Source: Serratia oryzae
GTDB taxonomy: Bacteria > Pseudomonadota > Gammaproteobacteria > Enterobacterales > Enterobacteriaceae
DNA length: 64,000 nt
Reading direction: 5' to 3'
Assembly: GCF_001976145.1 (NCBI RefSeq)
Contig: NZ_MOXD01000004.1
Coordinates: 398,177 to 462,176 of the forward strand
Position 1 is the stretch's first letter. Each line of letters begins with the position of its first letter. Shown one piece after another: positions 20,079 through 29,338 of this stretch. A program made the position numbers and the translations under genes. Below the pieces are notes generated by a model. That model ran no database searches and was not told the origin of the DNA. It worked only from the letters and a program-made list of their open reading frames with translations.

Positions 20079-20270
20079 TTTGAGTCGGATCTTTTAATGG
20101 TCAGTATCTCTTGTGGTCAGGCGGTAACACCGCAATCCTCTGCTGAAGCATCTTTTTATGAATCGGAGAGACACAGCGTATCTGGGGGCCGAACGATATC
20201 TTTAATTGAACGCTCTGTTAAAAAAATGTATACGGAATTAGCCTGTGTTAGATAGCATACTTAATGGGTT

Positions 20271-20286
20271 GTGAATCTAGTCACAA
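20271..20286 (+). promoter_or_regulatory. CRP-cAMP binding site of the tna operon
   Basis: TGTGA-ATCTAG-TCACA is a perfect match to the CRP half-site consensus with 6-base spacing. Its centre (20278.5) lies 61.5 bases ahead of the start site expected from the promoter below, the same geometry as the class I site of the E. coli tna promoter. It predicts catabolite control of tryptophanase. Confidence 0.9.
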
Positions 20287-20303
20287 TCCCTCGAAATACT
20301 CAT

Positions 20304-20331
20304 AGACAAATAAATTCATTGCAATAATGTA
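20304..20331 (+). promoter_or_regulatory. Sigma-70 promoter of tnaCAB
   Basis: The -35 element TAGACA (20304-20309) and -10 element TAATGT (20326-20331) are 16 bases apart. TAGACA equals the -35 of the E. coli tna promoter. Predicted start near 20340, about 20 bases ahead of the leader peptide. Confidence 0.8.
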
Positions 20332-20360
20332 GCATTACGTCTAATGAGGGTTGATATATT

Positions 20361-20438
20361 ATGATTATCTTAAATGGCACATATATAACCTCGAAGTGGT
20401 TCAACATTGACCATATGATCGTCAATCATCGTCCTTGA
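20361..20438 (+). CDS. tnaC: TnaC tryptophanase leader (arrest) peptide
   Basis: A 25-codon frame with TGA stop, too short for usual gene finding. The C-terminal part reads SKWFNIDHMIVNHRP, against SKWFNIDNKIVDHRP in E. coli. The residues needed for tryptophan-dependent ribosome stalling are kept in spacing: Trp13, Asp17 and the final Pro25 correspond to Trp12, Asp16, Pro24. The peptide is one residue longer at its variable N-terminal half (MIILNGTYIT). With high tryptophan the ribosome stalls at the stop codon and shields the downstream Rho site; the C-rich stretch CTCTCCCTTCCTGC right after the stop fits a rut/boxA region. tnaA starts 262 bases further on. Confidence 0.95.
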   Translation: MIILNGTYITSKWFNIDHMIVNHRP

Positions 20439-20700
20439 TCTCTCCCTTCCTGCTGAAAAATATAAACAAGAATAGATTCAACGTAATCTGTTTTGTTTAG
20501 CATGCCCTAAAAAATCAAGTTTCACGAAGGCAGTCGCCAATTAAATATTTTATGGCGCGGCTTGTATAATGCGCTGAGTAAATAAACTTGGCCTGTACAC
20601 ATGATGCTTGATGTATTAGGTGTGCTAATAAAAATCGTCATGGCCGTTCATTGTAATGAATGGCTATCAGGCTAGCTATGCTTAAATTAAGGATTATATA

Positions 20701-22116
20701 ATGAACAACTTTAAACATTTACCTGAACCATTCCGTATTCGGGTTATTGAACCTGTTAAGCGTACAACAAGAGAGCATCGTGATAATGCGATCATAAAAT
20801 CAGGAATGAACCCTTTCTTACTTGATAGCGAAGATGTATTTATTGATTTACTGACAGATAGTGGTACGGGTGCAGTTACGCAAAATATGCAAGCAGCAAT
20901 GTTTCGCGGAGATGAAGCCTATAGTGGAAGCCGGAGCTATTATGCTTTATCCGACGCAGTCAAAAATATTTTCGGATACCAATATACTATTCCGACTCAC
21001 CAGGGCCGCGGTGCAGAACAAATTTACATCCCTGTACTGATTAAAAAGCGCGAGCAGGAAAAGGGGTTGGATAGATCAAAAATGGTCACCTTCTCTAACT
21101 ATTTCTTTGATACTACCCAGGGGCACAGTCAAGTGAACGGCTGTACTGTCCGGAATGTCTATCTTAAAGAAGCATTTGATACAACAGCCCGATGCGATTT
21201 TAAAGGCGATTTTGATCTTGAAGGCTTGGAAAAAGGTATTCTGGAAGTTGGCGCTAATAATGTGCCTTACATTGTGGCGACAATCACGTGTAACTCTGCC
21301 GGCGGGCAGCCCGTTTCTATGGCAAACTTAAAAGCAATGTATGCTATTGCTCAGAAATACGAAATACCCGTGGTTATGGACTCGGCTCGTTTTGCAGAAA
21401 ATGCTTATTTTATCCAGCAAAGAGAAGCTGGGTATAAAGATTGGAGCATAGAGGAAATAACCATGGAGACATATAAGTATGCTGATATGTTAGCCATGTC
21501 TGCTAAAAAGGATGCGATGGTCCCGATGGGGGGGTTATTGTGCATCAAAGATGACAGCTATTTTGATGTTTATACAGAATGCCGAACTCTTTGTGTTGTT
21601 CAGGAGGGGTTCCCTACCTATGGCGGTTTAGAAGGCGGAGCGATGGAGCGTCTTGCTGTAGGGCTTTTTGATGGTATGAATCAAGATTGGCTAGCCTATC
21701 GTATTGCACAGGTTCAGTACTTGGTTGATGGCCTTGAGGCGATTGGCGTCACTTGCCAGCAAGCTGGTGGCCATGCCGCGTTTGTTGATGCGGGCAAGTT
21801 ACTGCCTCAGATACCTGCAGAACAATTCCCAGCTCAAGCTCTTGCCTGTGAGCTATATCGAGTAGCAGGGATCAGGGCTGTGGAAATTGGTTCGTTTTTA
21901 TTGGGTAGAGATCCCAAAACCGGCAAGCAATTGCCTTGCCCTGCTGAATTGCTTCGTTTGACTATTCCAAGGGCTACCTATACGCAATCGCACATGGATT
22001 TTATTATTGAAGCCTTTAAGCACGTAAAAGAAAATGCCTCGAACATTAAAGGGTTAACCTTTACATACGAACCTAAGGTCTTGCGCCATTTCACGGCCAG
22101 GCTAAAAGAAGTTTAA
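20701..22116 (+). CDS. tnaA: Tryptophanase
   Basis: The 471-residue protein matches E. coli TnaA end to end, with the same length and only scattered substitutions. It converts L-tryptophan to indole, pyruvate and ammonia using pyridoxal phosphate. The cofactor Lys lies in [13 protein letters not shown] (Lys270 by E. coli numbering). [18 protein letters not shown] and THQGRGAEQ are active-site segments that distinguish it from tyrosine phenol-lyase only by overall match, which here is clearly to tryptophanase. Ribosome site AAGGA. Controlled by CRP and TnaC attenuation upstream. It makes the host indole-positive and also supplies ammonia. Confidence 0.98.
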   Translation: MNNFKHLPEPFRIRVIEPVKRTTREHRDNAIIKSGMNPFLLDSEDVFIDLLTDSGTGAVTQNMQAAMFRGDEAYSGSRSYYALSDAVKNIFGYQYTIPTHQGRGAEQIYIPVLIKKREQEKGLDRSKMVTFSNYFFDTTQGHSQVNGCTVRNVYLKEAFDTTARCDFKGDFDLEGLEKGILEVGANNVPYIVATITCNSAGGQPVSMANLKAMYAIAQKYEIPVVMDSARFAENAYFIQQREAGYKDWSIEEITMETYKYADMLAMSAKKDAMVPMGGLLCIKDDSYFDVYTECRTLCVVQEGFPTYGGLEGGAMERLAVGLFDGMNQDWLAYRIAQVQYLVDGLEAIGVTCQQAGGHAAFVDAGKLLPQIPAEQFPAQALACELYRVAGIRAVEIGSFLLGRDPKTGKQLPCPAELLRLTIPRATYTQSHMDFIIEAFKHVKENASNIKGLTFTYEPKVLRHFTARLKEV

Positions 22117-22125
22117 TAAAAACAA

Positions 22126-22159
22126 ATTTTGATGGCTATATTTATATAGCCATCAAAAT
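22126..22159. promoter_or_regulatory. Perfect 15-bp hairpin between tnaA and tnaB
   Basis: ATTTTGATGGCTATA, loop TTTA, TATAGCCATCAAAAT: a perfect inverted repeat beginning 10 bases after the tnaA stop. The distal arm ends in A-rich sequence on both strands, so it is not a classic terminator, though the 3' end GCCATC-AAAAT on either strand could act weakly. It likely protects tnaA mRNA or reduces tnaB readthrough. Confidence 0.65.
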
Positions 22160-22329
22160 AATAGATCTATGATGCTTTAAGTTGCATGCGGTTATTCTCT
22201 ATCAACATTGTTGCTCACTATGTTAGGCAATAATAACTCTGTATCTTCGTGTGGCTTGGGTATCATTATCTGATGATTTATTGCTAATAACAATAAATTA
22301 CATCTATTCTCTATAAATAAGAGAGCATC

Positions 22330-23580
22330 ATGGAAGAAACATCAAATACTAAGCACTCCTCCTTTTGGGGGATTATGGTTATAGCGGGCACGGTGATTGG
22401 TGGGGGAATGTTTGCTTTACCGGTTAACCTTGCAGGTGCTTGGTTTTTCTGGGGCGCATTCATATTGATCATAGCCTGGTTTTCAATGCTGCATTCAGGG
22501 TTGTTACTGCTAGAGGCAAATTTAAACTACCCTGTGGGATCCAGTTTTAATACAATAACAAAAGATTTGATTGGAAGTAAATGGAACGTTGTAAGCGGCA
22601 TCACCGTAGCTTTTGTATTGTACATTCTGACTTATGCTTATATTTCTGCAAATGGTGCAATAATAAGCGAAACTATATCAATGAATTCAGGGGGGCATGT
22701 TAACTCTCGATTGGTTGGCATATGCACTGTCGCTTTTGTTGCCACTGTCTTATGGGTTAGTTCGTTGGCTGCAAGTAGAATTACGTCCCTTTTTCTAGGA
22801 ATAAAAATAATAGCATTTGTAGTCGTGTTTGGATCACTTTTCTTCCAGGTAGATTATTCAATATTAAAAGATGTTAGCGGTGCTGAAAGTGGCAATAATG
22901 GCTATTTCCCTTATATTTTTATGGCTATACCTGTGTGCCTGGCCTCCTTTGGTTTTCATGGTAATATTCCCAGTCTTATTATTTGTTATGGCAAGAGAAA
23001 AGATAAGTTAATAAAAAGCATTGTCTTAGGTTCTTTGTTGGCGCTTGTTGTTTACTTGTTTTGGTTATACTGTACGATGGGTAATGTTCATCGTGATAAT
23101 TTTAAAGATATCATTGCATCTGGTGGGAACGTAGATTCCCTGGTGAAATCATTTTTAGGGACAAATCAAAGTGGGCTGATAGAGTTTTTCTTGCTTGTTT
23201 TTTCTAATTTAGCCGTTGCTAGCTCATTTTTTGGCGTAACATTAGGCTTGTTTGATTATCTTGCCGATCTATTTAAACTAGATGGCTCTCCTTCTGGGCG
23301 TTTTAAAACAATATTATTAACTTTCTTACCCCCCAGCATTTTATACTTATTGTTCCCTAATGGTTTTATTTATGGGATTGGTGGGGCAGGGCTATGTGCC
23401 ACAATATGGGCGGTAATAATACCTGCAATTCTTGCTTTGAAATCAAGGGAAAAATTCCCCAAAAAGATATTCACAGTGTGGGGAGGAAAAGCCATTCCGT
23501 TTCTAGTGATCGCTTTTGGCGTCCTGGTTATATTTTGCTGGTTTGGTAGTGCATTTAATATACTGCCAGAGTTTGGTTAA
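22330..23580 (+). CDS. tnaB: Low-affinity tryptophan permease TnaB
   Basis: The 416-residue inner-membrane protein has about 11 hydrophobic segments and matches E. coli TnaB (415 residues) throughout: WGIMVIAGTVIGGGMFALPV at the N-terminus, SFGFHGNIPSLIICYGKRKD mid-protein. It belongs to the hydroxy/aromatic amino acid permease family with Mtr and TyrP, but the operon position 213 bases behind tnaA and the sequence fit TnaB. It imports tryptophan for the tryptophanase reaction. Ribosome site AAGAGAG before ATG 22330. Confidence 0.96.
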   Translation: MEETSNTKHSSFWGIMVIAGTVIGGGMFALPVNLAGAWFFWGAFILIIAWFSMLHSGLLLLEANLNYPVGSSFNTITKDLIGSKWNVVSGITVAFVLYILTYAYISANGAIISETISMNSGGHVNSRLVGICTVAFVATVLWVSSLAASRITSLFLGIKIIAFVVVFGSLFFQVDYSILKDVSGAESGNNGYFPYIFMAIPVCLASFGFHGNIPSLIICYGKRKDKLIKSIVLGSLLALVVYLFWLYCTMGNVHRDNFKDIIASGGNVDSLVKSFLGTNQSGLIEFFLLVFSNLAVASSFFGVTLGLFDYLADLFKLDGSPSGRFKTILLTFLPPSILYLLFPNGFIYGIGGAGLCATIWAVIIPAILALKSREKFPKKIFTVWGGKAIPFLVIAFGVLVIFCWFGSAFNILPEFG

Positions 23581-24011
23581 AGGCAGTAGATTATTTGATG
23601 ACAGTATTCGTGTACCTTGCACATGTTCTCCAATGCCCCGTTTTTCGATCAGACTCAGTACTGCCACATTTCGCGCGGTGTGAGCTCTGTGGCGGGGCGT
23701 TTAACGACATGTGGCGCTTCGCGTATGCTTTCAAGGTCTCCTTCAGACCTGGATTTACTTTTGCAGGCTTGTTATTCAGGGGCTTGGGTATGAAAGCATT
23801 GGGGCCGAAATGAAGAAGTGCGGGCCCGCGGCAATACAATGCCCAGTGTGACGAACGTTCCTCGTATTGCCTTGGTCGAATCGCGCCTTTTCTCTCCATA
23901 ATCCGCTCCAGCGTTAGCTCTGCAGTTGCAGGTTGGAACTCTGCCCCTCAGTGGCAGTGGTTATATCATCACAAACGTTCTAATAAACAACTTGAAGCAT
24001 GAAGACTAAAG
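23581..24011. other. Gap between converging tnaB and iclR-type genes
   Basis: About 430 bases. It holds a patch of higher GC (23640-23900) with open frames on both strands but no recognisable product, perhaps a decayed element. A CAACTTGAAGCATGAAG fragment at 23988 resembles the end of the palindromic repeat at 14657. No clear terminator. Confidence 0.4.
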
Positions 24012-24758
24012 TCACGCCGGTGACACAGGATAAGCTCTGAACCCTAATAATTTCGAAATAGCATAACTATTCGATTTTACGACTCGAATCAATTCGGTAA
24101 TGGCCGTGCGGCCCAAACGGGCACTCGGCCCAGATAACGCAATCCCAGCTATACACTGGCCATGGTTATTGAAAATGGGGGCGGCAATGGCCAATACTCC
24201 GTGCTCATGAATACCATCGTTAATAGCAAAACCTTCCTGGCGAATTGTCGCGAGTTGTTCTGCAGAAATCTCTGTATGTTCAGCAAGAATCTCTTGTCTT
24301 ATAGGATAAGGTTGCCAAGCCAGTAGCACATAGCCTATGGCACCTTGCGTCATGGGCAGAATTTCTCCTGTTTCGACAGTTCGGCGTAATGCCTGCCAAC
24401 TTTGCACGCTTTCTGTGCATACTCGCTTATTGTTACTGGCAGGAATATATAGACTGGCTGTCTCATTAAACATGTCGCGCATGTTTTCTAAAAACGGATA
24501 AACGATATGGCGAAGGTCCGTTTTTGAGTCCTGTGACTCCATCAGCTTAATAAGTTGAATTCCTAAGGTATATTTTTTATTTGAGTCTTTATAAAGAAAG
24601 CCTTGGGCAACCAGTGTCATGAGCAAACGAGATGCAGTTGAATCACTCAGGCCAGTCGCGTCACAAATTTCTTTCAATGAAAAATGCTGCTGCGTTGAGT
24701 TAAATAAAGACAGGATTTTTAACCCGCGTTCGAGCGCACGCACTGATAATTCTTTCAC
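24012..24758 (-). CDS. IclR-family transcriptional regulator
   Basis: The 248-residue protein has an N-terminal winged helix-turn-helix (RALERGLKILSLFN, FSLKEICDATGLSDSTASRLLMTLVAQGF) and a C-terminal effector-binding IclR domain (residues ~75-240; AIGYVLLAW, GIALSGPSARLG). It is transcribed divergently from the fdrA cluster across 187 bp, the usual arrangement for a local regulator. The effector is unknown; family members sense small carboxylates or ureides. In E. coli the related allantoin genes are controlled by AllR, also IclR family, which supports the link by inference. Confidence 0.92.
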   Translation of the reverse strand: MKELSVRALERGLKILSLFNSTQQHFSLKEICDATGLSDSTASRLLMTLVAQGFLYKDSNKKYTLGIQLIKLMESQDSKTDLRHIVYPFLENMRDMFNETASLYIPASNNKRVCTESVQSWQALRRTVETGEILPMTQGAIGYVLLAWQPYPIRQEILAEHTEISAEQLATIRQEGFAINDGIHEHGVLAIAAPIFNNHGQCIAGIALSGPSARLGRTAITELIRVVKSNSYAISKLLGFRAYPVSPA

Positions 24759-24945
24759 AATTAAATCTCCTTCGTTATTTTATTTTCAAGTCTACTCCCA
24801 CTCTGCGGAAATTAAACTCCCGCGAGATGGGAAAATGATGTTTGTCATATTCTATTGATTTAAAATTAAATTTTCCATTTAAATAAATTAATTAAGCTGG
24901 AGTACATTAGCTTGGTCATTTCTTAAAATTTCACTAGGAGGAAGA

Positions 24946-26472
24946 ATGATAGAAGCTATCATCAGAAAGGGAGCGTACTTCGATTCCGTAAAACTTATGC
25001 TGGTTACGCAGCAGGTAAAAAGCATGCCGGGTATCATTGAGGTGGGGGTCGTGATGGGCACCGATCTCAATAAGGATATCTTAGCGCGGGTGAATTTACT
25101 GAGTGATGCGGCTCAAGCTTGCTCGCCAGCGGATTTGATTATTGCGGTTAATGCAGAAGATCGGAACGCTTTCGATGCAGTCATCGCAAAAATTGATGGC
25201 TTTTTAAATGCCAGTACGGCATCAGGTAACCATATTGCCTATAAGCCTAAAACCTTAGTAGGCGCAATGAGCGCCCAGCCTACATCCAACCTTGTCATCA
25301 TTTCTACACCAGGCAATTTCGCTAAAGTTGAAGCACGCAAGGCCCTGAATGCTGGCCTGCATGTTATGTTGTTTAGTGACAACATGTCCCTTGCCGATGA
25401 AAAAGAACTGAAAGAATTAGCGCAAAGTAAAAATCTTTTCGTCATGGGGCCGGACTGTGGAACATCGATCATCAATGGTACAGCGCTCTGTTTTGCCAAT
25501 CAGGTTCGCCGCGGAAATATCGGCATTGTGGGGGCTAGTGGTACCGGTATGCAAGAGATCAGCACACTGATCCATAAGCAAGGGGCTGGTCTATCTCATG
25601 CAATAGGCACCGGTGGGCGCGATCTGGTTTCAGAGATTGGCGGTATGACTATGTTGCAGGGGATCCGGGCGCTTAATGAAGACGATAGCACTGAGATCAT
25701 GGTTCTGGTTTCCAAGCCACCCGCAGACGAAGTGGCCGACAAAATTTTCTCCTATTTGGAAAAAAACGTTACTAAACCTGTAGTGATCAATTTCCTCGGG
25801 GGCAAACCTGGCAAAAGCCATCCTGGTCGTTTAGAGCATGTAGCTACATTGGAAGAGGCCGCGCTAAAAGCGGTGCAACTGGCAAGAAAAACGGCACTTG
25901 CGCCACTTATGACGGCAGATGAAATAGGCTCGTTAGCCACTCGCTTAAAGTCAAAAATAGGTTCTAACGGTAAGTATCTTCGCGGCTTGTTCTGTGGTGG
26001 CACCCTGAACTATGAGGCAATCATTGTGTTGGAGGAGAGTCTTGGTGGCGTTTACTCTAACAGCCCTCTCGACAAAAAATTGCAGCTGCAGGATCCCTAT
26101 AAGTTAACTGGCAATGCCTGTATCGACTTGGGGGATGATGTTTTTACTCAGGGTCGAGCCCACCCAATGATAGATCCGACTTTGCGTTCGCAAATGCTAA
26201 CAGAACAAATCAACCAGGATGACGTCGCCGTTATTCTTTTTGATGTTGTATTGGGCTATGGGGCACATGACGCACCGGCAAATGATGTAGTCGATATTCT
26301 GAAACGTCATGCAGATAAGTTAGCGACCAAAGTATTGATTGCTTCTATCTGTGGAACTGATGAAGACCCACAACATTATGAGCAAACCAAGGCGGCGCTT
26401 GAAAATTCTGGAGTGATTATTGCTCCAAGCAACCGTTGTGCCGCTCTGATTGCAGGGAAACTTCTTGCATAA
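24946..26472 (+). CDS. fdrA: FdrA family protein (AllF-like, carbamoyltransferase-associated)
   Basis: The 508-residue protein follows a strong ribosome site (AGGAGGAAG). It has an acyl-CoA synthetase/CoA-binding-like fold with GASGTGMQEIST (~195) and AIGTGGRDL (~222), and the conserved FCGGTLNYEA segment near residue 350. E. coli FdrA (renamed AllF) works with YlbE and YlbF (AllG, AllH) as an oxamate carbamoyltransferase that makes carbamoyl phosphate from oxalurate. Here it is followed by the AllG-type DUF1116 gene, but no AllH-type gene is present. Substrate is therefore open. It is somewhat shorter than E. coli FdrA (about 555 residues). Confidence 0.9.
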   Translation: MIEAIIRKGAYFDSVKLMLVTQQVKSMPGIIEVGVVMGTDLNKDILARVNLLSDAAQACSPADLIIAVNAEDRNAFDAVIAKIDGFLNASTASGNHIAYKPKTLVGAMSAQPTSNLVIISTPGNFAKVEARKALNAGLHVMLFSDNMSLADEKELKELAQSKNLFVMGPDCGTSIINGTALCFANQVRRGNIGIVGASGTGMQEISTLIHKQGAGLSHAIGTGGRDLVSEIGGMTMLQGIRALNEDDSTEIMVLVSKPPADEVADKIFSYLEKNVTKPVVINFLGGKPGKSHPGRLEHVATLEEAALKAVQLARKTALAPLMTADEIGSLATRLKSKIGSNGKYLRGLFCGGTLNYEAIIVLEESLGGVYSNSPLDKKLQLQDPYKLTGNACIDLGDDVFTQGRAHPMIDPTLRSQMLTEQINQDDVAVILFDVVLGYGAHDAPANDVVDILKRHADKLATKVLIASICGTDEDPQHYEQTKAALENSGVIIAPSNRCAALIAGKLLA

Positions 26473-26517
26473 CTCTATACCCAATAACAACAAGCGTCTT
26501 TGGATGAGGGAAACCCA

Positions 26518-27930
26518 ATGCTAAAAAACGATATTTTGACAACTAACCTTCAGGTTGTGAACATCGGCCTTGAACAATTTTATGCTGATTTGCAAAGACA
26601 GAACGTCACAGCGTTGCAAGTTGAATGGAGTCCACCCGCGCATGGGGACGAAAGGGTTCTGGCTGCGCTAAATACCCTCTACGGTGTAGACCGCGAGCAA
26701 CGTAATGCTGCTAATGCTGAAGTGCTGCGCCGTATGCAGGATTCTGAGGTGTTTCTGGAAGGGATGGGGCTTGCCGGAGAAGTGATCCCAGGAATGGCGC
26801 CCAATATGATCTTGCATGCTGGCCCACCTATTGAATGGAATCGTATGTGTGGCACGATGCAAGGTGCGATTATCGGCGCTCTGATCTTTGAAGGCCTTGC
26901 CAACAATGAAGGTGAGGCGAAAAAGTTAGCGGCCAGCAGCGATATTATTTATTCGCCGAATCATGACCATCACACCGTCGGGCCGATGGGGGGAATTATC
27001 TCCGCCCATATGCCGGTCTTTATTATGCACAATCGGACATTTGGTAATTATTCTTATTCAAATGTTAACGAAGGCCCTGGGAAAGCGCTTCGCTTTGGTT
27101 CTTATGGCCCTGAGGTGATTGAACGTTTGCATTGGATGACCGATTCGCTTTATCCGATCCTGAAACAAGCCATCGAATGCTCGCCTGGTATTGACTGGAA
27201 AAACATTGTTACCCAAGCCTTACAAATGGGGGATGACAACCACAATCGTCATAAAGCCTCTACCTCACTGTTTGTGCGTGAATTAGCGAAATACATTGCA
27301 GAAATTGATGCAGACAAAGCGGCGATACACAGAGTTTTTGAACACATTGAAAAGATCGATATGTTTAACGTCAATCTGACTATGGCAATGTGTAAAGCGA
27401 TGAGTGATGCTGCGAACGGTGTTGAGGGGAGCACTATCGTTACCGTAATGGCGCGTAATGGTATCGATTTTGGTATTCGGCTAAGCAGTACCGGTAATAA
27501 GTGGTTTACTGCGCCCGCTAACATTCCTGAAGGGCTGTATTTTACAGGATATAGCAGTGCCGATGCCTGTGCCGATATTGGCGATAGCGCCATTACCGAA
27601 ACTTTCGGTATGGGGGGGTTTGCTTTGGCCTGTGCACCTGCAATGGTTCAATTTATTGGTGGCACCTATGACGATGGAGTGAAAATCACCAATAGCATGT
27701 ATGAGATCACCGCTACCGAAAACAAGAACTTCAAGATCCCGGCAATGGGCTTTAAAGGGACGCCAACGGGGATTGATATTATGAAGGTGCTGGAAGCCAA
27801 TATGACTCCGGTGATAACCACGGGAATATCGCACAGGGATCCTGGCGTGGGCCAAATAGGTGCGGGCATTGTTAATGCGCCCATGGAATGTTTCACCCAA
27901 GCGGCCCTTTATCTCGCCGCTGATAAGTGA
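26518..27930 (+). CDS. DUF1116 protein (YlbE/AllG-like)
   Basis: ATG 26518 is preferred over an in-frame TTG at 26500 since GAGGG lies 7 bases ahead of it; the protein then has 470 residues. It belongs to the DUF1116 family (E. coli YlbE and YahG), with NMILHAGPPIEWNRMCGTMQGA, NHDHHTVGPMGG and TGISHRDPGVGQIGAGIV as recognisable blocks rich in His, Cys and Gly. In E. coli YlbE is one of three subunits of oxamate carbamoyltransferase together with FdrA. Gap to fdrA is 45 bases, and the next gene starts 14 bases on, so it is in one operon. Confidence 0.9.
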   Translation: MLKNDILTTNLQVVNIGLEQFYADLQRQNVTALQVEWSPPAHGDERVLAALNTLYGVDREQRNAANAEVLRRMQDSEVFLEGMGLAGEVIPGMAPNMILHAGPPIEWNRMCGTMQGAIIGALIFEGLANNEGEAKKLAASSDIIYSPNHDHHTVGPMGGIISAHMPVFIMHNRTFGNYSYSNVNEGPGKALRFGSYGPEVIERLHWMTDSLYPILKQAIECSPGIDWKNIVTQALQMGDDNHNRHKASTSLFVRELAKYIAEIDADKAAIHRVFEHIEKIDMFNVNLTMAMCKAMSDAANGVEGSTIVTVMARNGIDFGIRLSSTGNKWFTAPANIPEGLYFTGYSSADACADIGDSAITETFGMGGFALACAPAMVQFIGGTYDDGVKITNSMYEITATENKNFKIPAMGFKGTPTGIDIMKVLEANMTPVITTGISHRDPGVGQIGAGIVNAPMECFTQAALYLAADK

Positions 27931-27944
27931 GTCAGGAGAGTACC

Positions 27945-28760
27945 ATGCGAATGTTATTGAACTGGAAGTTACATCTTTTTGCCGCAATGATTATTTTTAT
28001 TGCTGAACTGATAGGTGTGCGTAAAGTTAGTATTTTAGTTTTCATGCCAATCTTGTACGCAATTATTATCGGTGGCTTTGTTAGCTATCCGAAGTTTAAG
28101 ATCTTATCCATAAAGGATATGGACGATGCCAGCAATATTTTTCCCATTGCGCTAAGTCTGCTTTTGGTCAAGATAGGGCTCGGGGTAGGACCGAATTTGT
28201 CCATGCTCATGGAGTCTGGGGGAACCCTGTTTTTCCAGACCATCGGCCACTTCCTGGGGATCGTTCTTCTGGCTTTGCCGGTCGCCATGTTGTTAGGGCT
28301 GGGGCGGGAATCCATTGGTGGAAGCTATTCGCTAGGCCGGGAAGTCAACGTCGCAATTATTGCTGAAAAATATGGCTTGAACTCCCCGGAAGGGCGGGGT
28401 GTCATGGGGGTATTTATCTGCGGAACCATGTTGGGGGCCATGTTCTGTGGCATCTTCATGAGTATCTTTGTCAAGATGGATGTCTTCCATCCTTTCGCCC
28501 TGGCGCTAGGGGCTGGTACCGGTTCTATCAGTATGTCTGCGGCAATGATGTCCGTCATTCTGGACGCATTCCCTCAGTATTCGCAACAAATAGAAATGTA
28601 TACCGGTGCCTCCAATATCCTGGTCAACGTGCTTAGTGTCTATGCTGCCCTGTTTATCACGCTTCCTCTGGCTCGTGTCATGTACAAGTTTTTAGACAAA
28701 TTCAGACCCTCATCAGCAAAAGCAGGCGACATGGTTGAAAGCATAGAAGGTGAAAAATGA
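27945..28760 (+). CDS. Membrane protein, DUF3100-like
   Basis: ATG 27945 follows AGGAGAG; an in-frame GTG at 27927 is less likely. The 271-residue protein has about 8 hydrophobic segments, no signal peptide, and conserved-looking loops GREVNVAIIAEKYGLNSPEGRG and GAGTGSISMSAAMMSV. I recognise it as DUF3100 type. Its gene overlaps the next one by ATGA, so the two products are probably made together and may form one transporter. It could carry the substrate or product of FdrA/DUF1116. Confidence 0.75.
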   Translation: MRMLLNWKLHLFAAMIIFIAELIGVRKVSILVFMPILYAIIIGGFVSYPKFKILSIKDMDDASNIFPIALSLLLVKIGLGVGPNLSMLMESGGTLFFQTIGHFLGIVLLALPVAMLLGLGRESIGGSYSLGREVNVAIIAEKYGLNSPEGRGVMGVFICGTMLGAMFCGIFMSIFVKMDVFHPFALALGAGTGSISMSAAMMSVILDAFPQYSQQIEMYTGASNILVNVLSVYAALFITLPLARVMYKFLDKFRPSSAKAGDMVESIEGEK

Positions 28761-29224
28761 AATCATTTGCGTGGGATAAGCTGGCGACCATGAGTGCTGT
28801 TCTTATCATTACCGCCATCTTAACGGTCATTGGCAACGTTACCGCTGGCAAAGCAGCATTAGGTCCTTCGGTGGCAGGGATCGTGGTGATCTATGGAATC
28901 GCCGTTATTGCCCTGTTTGTGTGTCACTTGCCAGGTTTCAAGAAGTTACCAGTGGTTTTTTGGGTCTGTATCATTGCCGTGTTGTTTTCAGCGCCTTTCT
29001 TTCCTGGTAGTGGGTTTATCACACGGACGACGAGTGCAATTTCATTTGTACAAATGGGGCCGCCGACGCTGGCTTATGCCGGTTTGGCATTAGGTAAAGA
29101 TCTGGATCTCTTCAAAAAGTTGTCATGGCGCATTGTTGTTGTATCCTTTGCGGTTTTCTTGGGAACTTTTTTACTCGGTGCAATCTTTGCGCAGATTGGT
29201 TTAAAAGTGGAAGGTATAATCTGA
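28757..29224 (+). CDS. Small membrane protein paired with the DUF3100-like protein
   Basis: The 155-residue protein has 5 predicted membrane segments and little else (ALGPSVAGIVVIYGIAVIAL, PPTLAYAGLALGKDLDLFKKL). It has no catalytic motif. Start ATG overlaps the stop of the previous gene by 4 bases, which points to a fixed two-subunit membrane complex. Family not known to me with certainty. Confidence 0.72.
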   Translation: MKSFAWDKLATMSAVLIITAILTVIGNVTAGKAALGPSVAGIVVIYGIAVIALFVCHLPGFKKLPVVFWVCIIAVLFSAPFFPGSGFITRTTSAISFVQMGPPTLAYAGLALGKDLDLFKKLSWRIVVVSFAVFLGTFLLGAIFAQIGLKVEGII

Positions 29225-29338
29225 GGGGCTGCTCTTTATGAGCTCGGCGGTGATTCTCTGATATTCATCCTTATATACCCGTCGTCAATCGAACCGCGGT
29301 TAGCATGCTGGCGGGTATATCTATCAAGGCAGTAAACC

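Noticed and set aside
20701..22116. Tyrosine phenol-lyase instead of tryptophanase
   Set aside because: Sequence and length (471) fit E. coli tryptophanase throughout, and tnaC and tnaB flank it.
23591..23899. 102-residue minus-strand frame behind tnaB
   Set aside because: No family pattern, no ribosome site, frames open on both strands because of local GC; not called.
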